Positions 1 to 4,763 of a stretch of DNA of 5,906 nt are shown here, one piece after another (position 1 is the first letter of the stretch; the number at the start of each line of letters is the position of its first letter). The notes beneath the pieces were generated by a model. That model saw only the letters and a list, made by a program, of their open reading frames with translations, was not told where the DNA came from and did not search any database. Source of the DNA: Atribacterota bacterium (lineage in GTDB: Bacteria; Atribacterota; Phoenicimicrobiia; Phoenicimicrobiales; Phoenicimicrobiaceae); contig DAOUTX010000074.1 in the NCBI GenBank assembly GCA_030668465.1, positions 1 through 5,906 on the forward strand, given 5' to 3'. The translations under genes and the position numbers were made by a program.

Positions 1-434
1 ACCATATTTTATTTATAGCTGCCGGTGCTTTTACCACTTCAAAGCCTTCTGATTTAATACCTGAATTACAAGGACGTTTTCCTATTAGGGTTGAATTAAA
101 TATTTTAAACAAAGAAGATTTAAAAAGGATATTAACTGAACCTTGTAATTCACTAATAAAACAATATGTAGCCTTACTTGCTACCGAAGGTTTGAAAATA
201 GAAATTGCAGATGACGCTATTGATGAGATTGCTGAAACTGCTTTTTTGGTAAATGAACAGACAGAAAATATTGGAGCGAGGAGACTTTATACTATATTAG
301 AAAAGCTATTAGAAGATATATCTTTTAATGCCCCCGGTTGCAAAAAGAAGCAATTTATTATTGATAAAAAATATGTAAATAAGAAATTACAAAGCATTGT
401 AAAGGACGAAGATTTAAGTAGATATATTCTGTAA
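1..434 (+). CDS. hslU: HslU, ATPase subunit of the HslUV (ClpYQ) protease, C-terminal 143 residues (5' end outside window)
   Basis: HslU is the AAA+ unfoldase that feeds substrates to the HslV peptidase in the cytoplasm. Only the C-terminal third is present; the reading frame is open from base 3 to the TAA at 432-434. From memory the fragment aligns without gaps to residues 301-443 of E. coli HslU. Visible family marks are SKPSDLIPELQGRFPIRVEL, whose GRFP arginine matches the arginine finger (Arg325), and NEQTENIGARRL, whose first arginine of the RR pair matches the sensor-2 Arg393. The extreme C-terminus DEDLSRYIL is the tail that docks into HslV pockets to activate it, so hslV is expected nearby, probably just upstream. 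The tail is intact, so nothing suggests decay. No convincing terminator follows; the next 230 bases are repeats. Any internal start (for example TTG at 192) is only a frame artefact of the truncation. Confidence 0.97.
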   Translation, partial: HILFIAAGAFTTSKPSDLIPELQGRFPIRVELNILNKEDLKRILTEPCNSLIKQYVALLATEGLKIEIADDAIDEIAETAFLVNEQTENIGARRLYTILEKLLEDISFNAPGCKKKQFIIDKKYVNKKLQSIVKDEDLSRYIL

Positions 435-449
435 TTCACCAATTAATTT

Positions 450-487
450 GGTTAGTTAGTTGCTTAGTTACCTGGTTAACTGGTTAA
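450..487 (+). repeat. Octad array A1, consensus NNTGGTTA (GGTTA family)
   Basis: Sixteen bases after the hslU stop, GTTA tetramers (451-460) run into three 8-bp units at 463-486: CTTAGTTA, CCTGGTTA and ACTGGTTA. The same core recurs after tsf (2185-2208) and after cdsA (5698-5721), and in reverse orientation at 627-662. It has no open frame of note and no T-run, so it is not an ordinary terminator. Function unknown. Confidence 0.8.
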
Positions 488-488
488 G

Positions 489-502
489 AGGACAGTAGCC
501 AG
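489..502 (+). repeat. Heptad array B1, consensus NNNNCAG, two units
   Basis: Two 7-bp units, AGGACAG and TAGCCAG, follow directly on octad array A1. On its own this is too short to be convincing. It is supported by the homologous block at 5724-5751, which has the same preceding sequence (TGGTTAAGA) and four units in the same phase. Confidence 0.55.
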
Positions 503-507
503 TTATT

Positions 508-528
508 TCGTATATTGTATATCGCGTA
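508..528 (+). repeat. Heptad array C1, consensus TCGTATA, three units
   Basis: Three contiguous 7-bp units begin at 508, 515 and 522 (TCGTATA, TTGTATA, TCGCGTA). The family is the same as the TCGTATC array at 5596-5623 and is in inverse orientation to the ATACNNN array at 2353-2380. Non-coding; function unknown. Confidence 0.65.
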
Positions 529-529
529 G

Positions 530-570
530 GACAGGCGTTCCCCATTTTCACGAGGACAGACCCGCTTGTC
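530..570. other. Imperfect GC-richer hairpin, REP-like
   Basis: GACAGGCG (530-537) pairs with CGCTTGTC (563-570) over 8 bp with one G-U pair. Inside it, GTTCCCC (537-543) can partly pair with GAGGAC (552-557). The stretch is markedly richer in G+C than its surroundings, and AGGACAG occurs at 489-495 and GAGGACAG at 552-559. It looks like a REP-type palindromic unit, a class often linked to IS200-like RAYT transposases, but no such gene is in the window. The fold is inferred by eye only. Confidence 0.35.
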
Positions 571-599
571 TATCAGGTTGTAACTATTTTATTAGTTAT

Positions 600-627
600 T
601 CGATTTGTTGGTTTTGATTTGTGTTTT
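600..627 (+). repeat. Weak T-rich heptad or 14-bp repeat
   Basis: GATTTG occurs at 602 and 616, exactly 14 bases apart, and the region can be cut into four T-rich 7-mers beginning at 600. The low complexity makes a chance match possible. It is listed because it abuts the octad array at 627 and shares the 7-bp phase seen elsewhere. Confidence 0.3.
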
Positions 628-662
628 AACCAGTTAACAAATTAACCAAGTAACCAAGTAAC
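627..662 (-). repeat. Octad array A1', consensus TAACCANN (reverse complement of NNTGGTTA)
   Basis: Units beginning at 627, 635, 643 and 651 read TAACCAGT, TAACAAAT, TAACCAAG and TAACCAAG, followed by a partial unit TAACT. This is the octad family of 450-487 turned round, so the two arrays form the inverted ends of the intergenic element. It ends 15 bases upstream of the rpsB -35 box. Confidence 0.75.
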
Positions 663-676
663 TATATTTAATTTTC

Positions 677-705
677 TTGATTTAGAAAAAAAACTGTGTT
701 ATACT
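677..705 (+). promoter_or_regulatory. Sigma-70-type extended -10 promoter for rpsB-tsf
   Basis: The -35 box TTGATT (677-682) and the -10 box TATACT (700-705) are separated by exactly 17 bases, and TG at 697-698 gives an extended -10 (TGTTATACT). Transcription should start near 711-713, leaving a leader of about 108 bases before rpsB. This is the best promoter seen in the window. It probably drives rpsB-tsf, and possibly pyrH-frr-ferredoxin if transcription crosses the 2168-2439 spacer. Confidence 0.75.
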
Positions 706-725
706 ATCTTTGATTTTGTGCGCTT

Positions 726-761
726 ATTATATATAAGTTATAACGACTTATAATAATTTTT
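726..761 (+). promoter_or_regulatory. AU-rich leader hairpin upstream of rpsB
   Basis: ATTATATATAAGT (726-738) pairs with ACTTATAATAAT (746-757) with one bulged A and a 7-base loop, and five T residues (757-761) follow the stem. It lies in the predicted rpsB mRNA leader, where S2 autoregulation is known in other bacteria. The stem is almost all A-U and would be weak as a terminator. A regulatory role is therefore an inference. Confidence 0.3.
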
Positions 762-819
762 GCATCATAATAAAAAATAGAAAAATAAGATTATAAAAAT
801 GAAAATTGGAGGATGGTAG

Positions 820-1536
820 ATGAGTGTAATTTCGATGAAGCAATTACTGGAAGCAGGGGTACATTTTGGCCACCAAATGCGCCGATGGGATCCCAGGATG
901 AAACCATATATTTTTACAGAAAGAAATAATATATATATTATAGATCTTCAACAGACTGTAAAATTAATCGAAGTAGCATATAATATCATAAGGGAAATAT
1001 CTAGTAATGGTGGTAATGTACTATTTGTAGGAACAAAAAAACAGGCTCAGGAATCGATTAAAAATGAAGCCGAGAGATGTGGTATGTATTACATAAATTA
1101 TAGATGGTTAGGCGGAACGTTAACTAATTTCGATACTATTAGAAAAAGAGTAAAAAGGCTTCATGAATTGGAAGAAATGGAAAATAATAAAATGTTTGAA
1201 GTTCTTCCTAAAAAAGAAGTGATAAGTTTGAAGAGAGGAAAAGAGAAACTTAAAAAAGTATTAACCGGAATTAAAGATATGAAAGAACTTCCAGCTGCAA
1301 TATTCGTAGTTGACCCAAAAAAAGAGAAGATTGCAGTTGCTGAAGCTAATAAACTTTCTATTCCTATTGTGGCAATTGTGGATACAAATTGTAATCCAGA
1401 GGAAATTGATTATGTAATTCCAGGGAATGATGATGCAATAAGAGCAGTAAAACTGATTTCTTCAGTTATAGCTAACGCAGTTATTGAAGGAAAGAAATCT
1501 ACTATTGAAAAGGAAACTGAAAAAATTGAAGCATAA
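820..1536 (+). CDS. rpsB: 30S ribosomal protein S2
   Basis: S2 binds the platform side of the 30S subunit near the anti-Shine-Dalgarno end of 16S rRNA and is needed to hold S1 where S1 exists. The product is 238 residues, close to the E. coli length of about 241. Family marks in order are GVHFGHQ (13-19), followed by the WDPRMKPYIF stretch, LFVGTKKQAQ (68-77), RWLGGTLTNF (95-104), a coiled-coil-prone Lys/Glu-rich insertion (108-150), and AIVDTNCNPEEIDYVIPGND (185-204) leading into DDAIRAV. The C-terminus is Lys/Glu-rich and probably disordered, as usual. The start is firm: GGAGG at 808-812 lies seven bases before ATG 820. The gene begins about 108 bases after the predicted transcription start and is followed by tsf after 31 bases, the near-universal rpsB-tsf pair. 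Confidence 0.98.
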   Translation: MSVISMKQLLEAGVHFGHQMRRWDPRMKPYIFTERNNIYIIDLQQTVKLIEVAYNIIREISSNGGNVLFVGTKKQAQESIKNEAERCGMYYINYRWLGGTLTNFDTIRKRVKRLHELEEMENNKMFEVLPKKEVISLKRGKEKLKKVLTGIKDMKELPAAIFVVDPKKEKIAVAEANKLSIPIVAIVDTNCNPEEIDYVIPGNDDAIRAVKLISSVIANAVIEGKKSTIEKETEKIEA

Positions 1537-1567
1537 AATATATATTTAACGAAACAAGGAGATATGG

Positions 1568-2167
1568 ATGAATATTACTGCCCAGATGGTTAAAGAATTA
1601 CGAAAAAAAGCAAGTGCTGGAATGATGGATTGCAAGAAAGCCTTAAAAGCTACTGAGGGGGACCTGGAAAAAGCAATTGAATATTTACGTAAAAAGGGAA
1701 TGGATGCAGCTGCTTCTAGGTTTAATAGGCAAGCACTAAGCGGAAAAGTAGAATCCTACATTCATTTATATGGTAAAATAGGAGTTTTAGTCGAGATAAA
1801 TTGTGAAACAGATTTTGTAGCCAATACTAAAGAGTTTAAAGAATTTGTGAAAGATATATCTATGCAAATCACAGCCTCAAATCCTAAATTTATTTCCAGA
1901 GAAGATGTTCCCAACGGTATAATTGAAAAAGAAAAAGAAATATTTTATGCGCAAGTTGAAAAATCAGGTAAACCTGCCCAGATTATTGAAAAAATTGTGG
2001 AAGGAAAATTAAATAAATATTTTCAAACAAGCTGTTTAAAAGAGCAAGTATTTATTAAGGATAACAGTAAAAATATTAATCAATTATTATTAGAGTTGAT
2101 TGCTAAATTAGGTGAAAATATTGTAATCAAAAGATTTGCCAGATTCCAACTTGGCGAAGAAATCTGA
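1568..2167 (+). CDS. tsf: Elongation factor Ts (short form)
   Basis: EF-Ts is the guanine-nucleotide exchange factor that releases GDP from EF-Tu. The N-terminal UBA-like domain contains SAGMMDCKKAL (16-26) and the helix up to about residue 45. The core carries INCETDFVANT (77-87), whose Asp82-Phe83 pair corresponds to the Asp-Phe pair that disturbs the Mg site of EF-Tu. The segment PAQIIEKIVEGKLNKYF (136-152), then KEQVFIKD and GENIVIKRFARFQLGE near the end, are also typical. At 199 residues it is the short class known from Thermus and several deep lineages, lacking the longer second core of the E. coli protein (about 283 residues). The segment SRFNRQALSGK (50-60) departs from the usual Lys/Gly-Arg-rich linker but keeps length. 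AAGGAG at 1556-1561 is six bases before ATG 1568; an ATG at 1564 is out of frame and is rejected. Confidence 0.97.
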   Translation: MNITAQMVKELRKKASAGMMDCKKALKATEGDLEKAIEYLRKKGMDAAASRFNRQALSGKVESYIHLYGKIGVLVEINCETDFVANTKEFKEFVKDISMQITASNPKFISREDVPNGIIEKEKEIFYAQVEKSGKPAQIIEKIVEGKLNKYFQTSCLKEQVFIKDNSKNINQLLLELIAKLGENIVIKRFARFQLGEEI

Positions 2168-2168
2168 A

Positions 2169-2239
2169 ATTAGTTAGTTAGTTAGCTGGTTACCTGGTTA
2201 ATTGGTTATTAAATCGGTACATATCAGCTAACTAACTAA
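2169..2239. repeat. Octad array A2 with a perfect 14-bp inverted repeat
   Basis: GTTA tetramers start two bases after the tsf stop and run into octads GCTGGTTA, CCTGGTTA and ATTGGTTA (2185-2208). TTAGTTAGTTAGCT (2174-2187) is the exact reverse complement of AGCTAACTAACTAA (2226-2239), giving a 14-bp stem with a 38-base loop. There is no T-run after it, so it is not a standard intrinsic terminator, but it could slow RNA polymerase or stabilise the rpsB-tsf mRNA 3' end. Confidence 0.75.
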
Positions 2240-2250
2240 TCAACAATGGA

Positions 2251-2273
2251 TGTAACGTGTAACGTGTGGTAAC
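2251..2273 (+). repeat. Heptad array E, consensus TGTAACG
   Basis: Two exact 7-bp copies of TGTAACG (2251-2264) are followed by the degenerate TGTGGTAAC (2265-2273). It lies between the octad array and the next heptad family. Confidence 0.6.
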
Positions 2274-2316
2274 TAACCTGCAATAAGTGCTGTTTTTATG
2301 ATTTAGGAAATTTAAG

Positions 2317-2344
2317 CTCATTACTTATTACTCATTACTTATTA
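2317..2344 (+). repeat. Heptad array F, CTCATTA/CTTATTA, four units
   Basis: Two perfect copies of a 14-mer (CTCATTACTTATTA, 2317-2330 and 2331-2344), each made of two heptads differing at one base. A decayed fifth unit, CTGTATC, follows in phase at 2345-2351. Confidence 0.85.
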
Positions 2345-2352
2345 CTGTATCT

Positions 2353-2380
2353 ATACGCGATACTCGATACGCAATACTGA
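2353..2380 (+). repeat. Heptad array C2, consensus ATACNNN (ATACGCG type), four units
   Basis: Units begin at 2353, 2360, 2367 and 2374. All four start ATAC; the last three bases vary (GCG, TCG, GCA, TGA). Read on the other strand this is the TCGTAT family found at 508-528 and 5596-5623. Confidence 0.8.
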
Positions 2381-2387
2381 GTTCCTA

Positions 2388-2415
2388 TACGCTAAACGCT
2401 GTACGCTCTACGCTA
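2388..2415 (+). repeat. Heptad array G, consensus TACGCTN, four units
   Basis: Units begin at 2388, 2395, 2402 and 2409. Three start TACGCT and one AACGCT; the seventh base varies. The array ends 24 bases before the pyrH ATG and 12 bases before its ribosome binding site, so if transcribed it sits in the pyrH 5' leader. Confidence 0.82.
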
Positions 2416-2427
2416 AATATTGTGGTG

Positions 2428-2432
2428 AAGGA
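2428..2432 (+). promoter_or_regulatory. Ribosome binding site that sets the pyrH start
   Basis: AAGGA at 2428-2432 lies seven bases before ATG 2440. Two in-frame GTG codons (2422 and 2425) precede it, but using either would place this site inside the coding region and leave only repeat sequence upstream. ATG 2440 is therefore preferred. Confidence 0.8.
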
Positions 2433-2439
2433 TAAATAT

Positions 2440-3159
2440 ATGAAAAAACTTGAATATAAGAGAATTCTCTTAAAACTTGGTGGCGAATCACTCTCCGGAA
2501 AAAAAGGTTATGGCATCGACATCCAAAAGATTAATTTTATCGCTAAGGAAATTACAGAGATAAAAGAACTTGGAGTACAAACAGCGGTTGTAATTGGAGG
2601 GGGAAATATCTTTAGAGGCCAAGAGGGGAGTGAAAAAGGCATAAATCGGGTTTCGGCAGATTATATGGGCATGTTAGCAACAGTTATTAATGCTTTAGCC
2701 CTTCAAGAATCTTTGGAGAAATTAAATATTGAAACAAGGGTACAAACTGCAATCGAGATGAAAGCAATTGCTGAACCATATATCAGAAGAAGAGCTATTA
2801 GACATCTGGAAAAAGGTAGAATAGTAATTTTAGCTGCTGGAACAGGGAATCCTTACTTTACCACAGATACTGCTGCTGCCCTTAGAGCATTAGAGTTAAA
2901 TGCAGAAGCAATTCTTAAAGCTACGAAAGTTGACGGTATATACGAGTCTGACCCATTAATAAATTCAAAAGCAGTAAAATTTAATAATTTAGGATTTCTC
3001 GAGTTCCTAAATAAAGGTTTAAAGATTATGGACGCAACGGCTATATCCTTATGTATGGAAAACAATATTCCAGTAATCGTTTTTAATTTTAATACTGTTG
3101 GAAATATTAGAAGAGTTGTATTTGGTGAAAAAATAGGAACGATAGTGAAGGGGGAATAA
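2440..3159 (+). CDS. pyrH: Uridylate (UMP) kinase
   Basis: PyrH phosphorylates UMP to UDP with ATP in the cytoplasm. It is the bacterial hexameric enzyme of the amino-acid-kinase fold, normally activated by GTP and inhibited by UTP. From ATG 2440 the product is 239 residues, the family's usual length. Motifs in order are LLKLGGESLSG (10-20), VIGGGNIFRG (51-60), RVSADYMGMLAT (70-81) with the UMP-binding Asp74, AAGTGNPYFTTDTAAALRA (132-150) and LKATKVDGIYESDP (159-172). The C-terminal part, MDATAISLCMENNIPVIVF, is typical. All key residues appear present. The gene usually follows tsf closely; here a 272-base repeat spacer intervenes. It runs into frr with a two-base gap, so the two are translationally linked. 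It may depend on readthrough from the rpsB promoter, as I find no convincing promoter in the spacer. Confidence 0.97.
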   Translation: MKKLEYKRILLKLGGESLSGKKGYGIDIQKINFIAKEITEIKELGVQTAVVIGGGNIFRGQEGSEKGINRVSADYMGMLATVINALALQESLEKLNIETRVQTAIEMKAIAEPYIRRRAIRHLEKGRIVILAAGTGNPYFTTDTAAALRALELNAEAILKATKVDGIYESDPLINSKAVKFNNLGFLEFLNKGLKIMDATAISLCMENNIPVIVFNFNTVGNIRRVVFGEKIGTIVKGE

Positions 3160-3161
3160 AT

Positions 3162-3719
3162 ATGTTATCTGATTTATTAGATACAACAAGAGTTAAAATG
3201 GAAAAAACACTTGCAGTATTAAAAGATGAGTTTGCTCATATAAGAACAGGAAGAGCTTCTTCCGTACTGGTAGATCGGATAAAAATATCCTATTATGGTG
3301 TACTAACTCCTCTAAAACAAGTAGCAAATATTTCTATTCCAGAATCAAATTTAATAGTTATTCAACCGTGGGATAAAAATTGCCTTTCTGAAATTGAAAA
3401 AGCTATATGGAAATCTGATTTGGGATTAGCTCCATCTGTTGATGGTAATATTATTCGACTTACAATACCATCACTAAACGAAGAGAGGCGAAAAGAATTA
3501 GTAAAACTGATAAAAAAAGAGGCTGAAAATGGGAAAATAAGCATAAGAAACATAAGAAGAGAAATGAATGATTTAATAAAAAAAGATGAGAAAGAACATA
3601 ATATTTCTGAGGATGAATGTAAAAACTATCAAAATAAAATCCAAATATTAACAGATAAATATACAGAAAATATTGATAAATTATTGAAGCTTAAAGAAAA
3701 AGAAATTATGGAAGTATAA
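3162..3719 (+). CDS. frr: Ribosome recycling factor
   Basis: RRF acts with EF-G to split the post-termination ribosome. The product is 185 residues, the standard length. It begins with the first helix of domain I (1-28), then HIRTGRAS (26-33), and domain II with YYGVLTPLKQVANISIPE (44-61) and IQPWDK. Domain I resumes at LTIPSLNEERRKELVKLIKK (100-119). SIRNIRREMND (127-137) holds Arg129 and Arg132, conserved positions used for 23S rRNA binding. AAGGGGGA at 3148-3155, inside the end of pyrH, gives a strong ribosome binding site six bases before ATG 3162. The very rich Shine-Dalgarno and two-base gap indicate co-expression with pyrH. A short A6/T7 stretch after the stop is too weak to be a terminator, so transcription probably continues into the ferredoxin gene. 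Confidence 0.98.
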   Translation: MLSDLLDTTRVKMEKTLAVLKDEFAHIRTGRASSVLVDRIKISYYGVLTPLKQVANISIPESNLIVIQPWDKNCLSEIEKAIWKSDLGLAPSVDGNIIRLTIPSLNEERRKELVKLIKKEAENGKISIRNIRREMNDLIKKDEKEHNISEDECKNYQNKIQILTDKYTENIDKLLKLKEKEIMEV

Positions 3720-3761
3720 AAAATCGTTTTTTTAATTATTAAAAGAAGGGAGATTTTGTAA

Positions 3762-3932
3762 GTGGCTTATAAAATTACTGACGAATGCATTAAATGCGGT
3801 ATATGTGTCGATGAATGTCCTACAGAAGCAATTTCTGAAGGAAAGGAAATTTACCTAATTGATAAAAATATGTGTACTGATTGCGGAGCATGCGCCGATG
3901 CTTGTCCAAGCGGAGCAATAATAAAGGAATAA
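3762..3932 (+). CDS. Clostridial-type 2[4Fe-4S] ferredoxin (56 residues)
   Basis: This is a small cytoplasmic low-potential electron carrier. The 56-residue product carries two full cluster motifs: Cys9, 12, 15, 19 followed by Pro20, and Cys38, 41, 44, 48 followed by Pro49, each CxxCxxCxxxCP. The internal twofold repeat of the ferredoxin fold is clear (CPTEAI and CPSGAI after each motif). The start is GTG 3762: an in-frame TAA lies immediately upstream (3759-3761), no ATG is available before residue 37, and AAGGGAG (3746-3752) sits nine bases ahead. It follows frr by 42 bases and is closed by the terminator at 3939, so it is the last gene of the pyrH-frr unit. Its redox partner is not visible. 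The gene is easily missed by length cut-offs, but the eight spaced cysteines leave little doubt. Confidence 0.95.
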   Translation: MAYKITDECIKCGICVDECPTEAISEGKEIYLIDKNMCTDCGACADACPSGAIIKE

Positions 3933-3938
3933 AAGCAT

Positions 3939-4006
3939 AACCCCCTTCTAATTTTAATTTATATTAATCTATTTTTTATTAATATATTTTTAAAGGGGGT
4001 TTTTTT
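3939..4006 (+). terminator. Intrinsic terminator with nested hairpin
   Basis: AACCCCCTT (3939-3947) pairs perfectly with AAGGGGGTT (3993-4001), and the T-run continues to 4006. The 45-base loop contains a second perfect 9-bp stem, TATATTAAT (3960-3968) with ATTAATATA (3978-3986). It starts seven bases after the ferredoxin stop and closes the upstream operon. Odd point: the uppS start codon is only four bases beyond the T-run, and the G5 run of the 3' arm is the only Shine-Dalgarno-like sequence for uppS. Confidence 0.9.
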
Positions 4007-4010
4007 ATAG

Positions 4011-4763
4011 GTGATAGTTATTAGTAATTGTAAAAACAATAAAAATGAATTATTTGATATGAGTAGTTTGCCTCAGCACCTGGCTATAATAATGGATGGA
4101 AATGGGCGGTGGGCAAAGAAAAAAGGATTTCCCCGGAGTATGGGGCACAAGGAAGGGGCAAAAGCAGTTAAAAGAGTTATAGCTAGCTGCTTAGATTTTA
4201 ATATACCTATATTAACAATTTTTGCTTTTTCTACGGAAAATTGGAAACGTCCTAAAAAAGAAATAGCCTATCTGTTAAAATTATTTGAAAGTGTTTTGGT
4301 TAAAGAAAAAGCAAACTTAATCAGAAATAATATAAAAATAAATTTTATAGGAAGGTTAACCGATCTTCCTACCCCGCTTAATGATAAGATCAATGAATTA
4401 TGTGAATCCACCAAAAAGAATAATAGACTTATTTTAAATATTGCTGTTAACTATGGTGGAAGGGCTGAAATTGTTGACGCAATCAATTCTATAATACTAA
4501 AAATAGATAAAAAAAATTTAAATATTGATAAAATTAATGAAGATACTGTTAGTGATAATTTATATACCTATAATCTTCCTGATCCTGATCTACTAATTAG
4601 AACAGCGGGCGAAATGAGAATTAGCAATTTTATGATATGGCAAACTGCTTATACAGAATTTTGGGTAACTCCTGTATTGTGGCCCGACTTTGATAAAAAA
4701 AATTTAATAGAAGCAATAATAAATTTCCAAAAAAGAGTAAGAAAATATGGAGGAAAAATATAG
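4011..4763 (+). CDS. uppS: Undecaprenyl diphosphate synthase (cis-prenyltransferase)
   Basis: UppS adds isoprene units from IPP to FPP in cis, making the C55 carrier for peptidoglycan and other wall polymers. From GTG 4011 the product is 250 residues. Motifs are IIMDGNGRWAKK (26-37) with catalytic Asp29, MGHKEGAKAV with His46, FAFSTENWKRP (71-81), LNIAVNYGGRAEI (142-154) and PDPDLLIRTAGEMRISNF (190-207) with Arg197, Arg203 and Ser205, then WQTAYTEFW with Glu216. These sit at E. coli positions plus three. RTAGE replaces the common RTSGE. The start is uncertain: GTG 4011 has AAGGGGG (3993-3999) eleven bases upstream inside the terminator stem, whereas ATG 4059 would give 234 residues but lacks any Shine-Dalgarno. 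No good promoter was found just upstream. The product chain length (C55) is inferred from the family. Confidence 0.93.
   Translation: MIVISNCKNNKNELFDMSSLPQHLAIIMDGNGRWAKKKGFPRSMGHKEGAKAVKRVIASCLDFNIPILTIFAFSTENWKRPKKEIAYLLKLFESVLVKEKANLIRNNIKINFIGRLTDLPTPLNDKINELCESTKKNNRLILNIAVNYGGRAEIVDAINSIILKIDKKNLNIDKINEDTVSDNLYTYNLPDPDLLIRTAGEMRISNFMIWQTAYTEFWVTPVLWPDFDKKNLIEAIINFQKRVRKYGGKI

Larger units (their letters stand above)
475..638. repeat. Composite intergenic element bounded by a perfect 13-bp inverted repeat
   Basis: Bases 475-487 (GTTAACTGGTTAA) and 626-638 (TTAACCAGTTAAC) are exact reverse complements. They enclose 138 bases that contain heptad arrays (489-502, 508-528), a GC-richer imperfect hairpin (530-570) and a T-rich stretch. 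The inverted arms are themselves parts of octad arrays facing each other. The layout resembles a small non-autonomous element or a large folded RNA, but there is no transposase and no clear target-site duplication, so a mobile nature is only a guess. Confidence 0.5.

Noticed and set aside
2251..2415. CRISPR array
   Set aside because: Units are 7 bp and contiguous, with no constant repeat of 23-40 bp and no unique spacers; no cas genes nearby.
2422..2439. GTG 2422 or 2425 as the pyrH start, adding six or five residues
   Set aside because: They lie just before or within the AAGGA ribosome binding site for ATG 2440, and the product from ATG has the standard family length.
2853..3065. 70-codon minus-strand open frame inside pyrH
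   Set aside because: Lies wholly within the well-conserved pyrH gene, resembles no family, and has no ribosome binding site; a shadow frame.
3362..3553. 63-codon minus-strand open frame inside frr
   Set aside because: Antisense to conserved RRF domain II and helix; no independent coding signal.
3718..3733. A6-TCG-T7 stretch after frr as a terminator
   Set aside because: Stem would be only A-U pairs with a 3-base loop; far too weak, and ferredoxin follows in the same direction with its own ribosome binding site.
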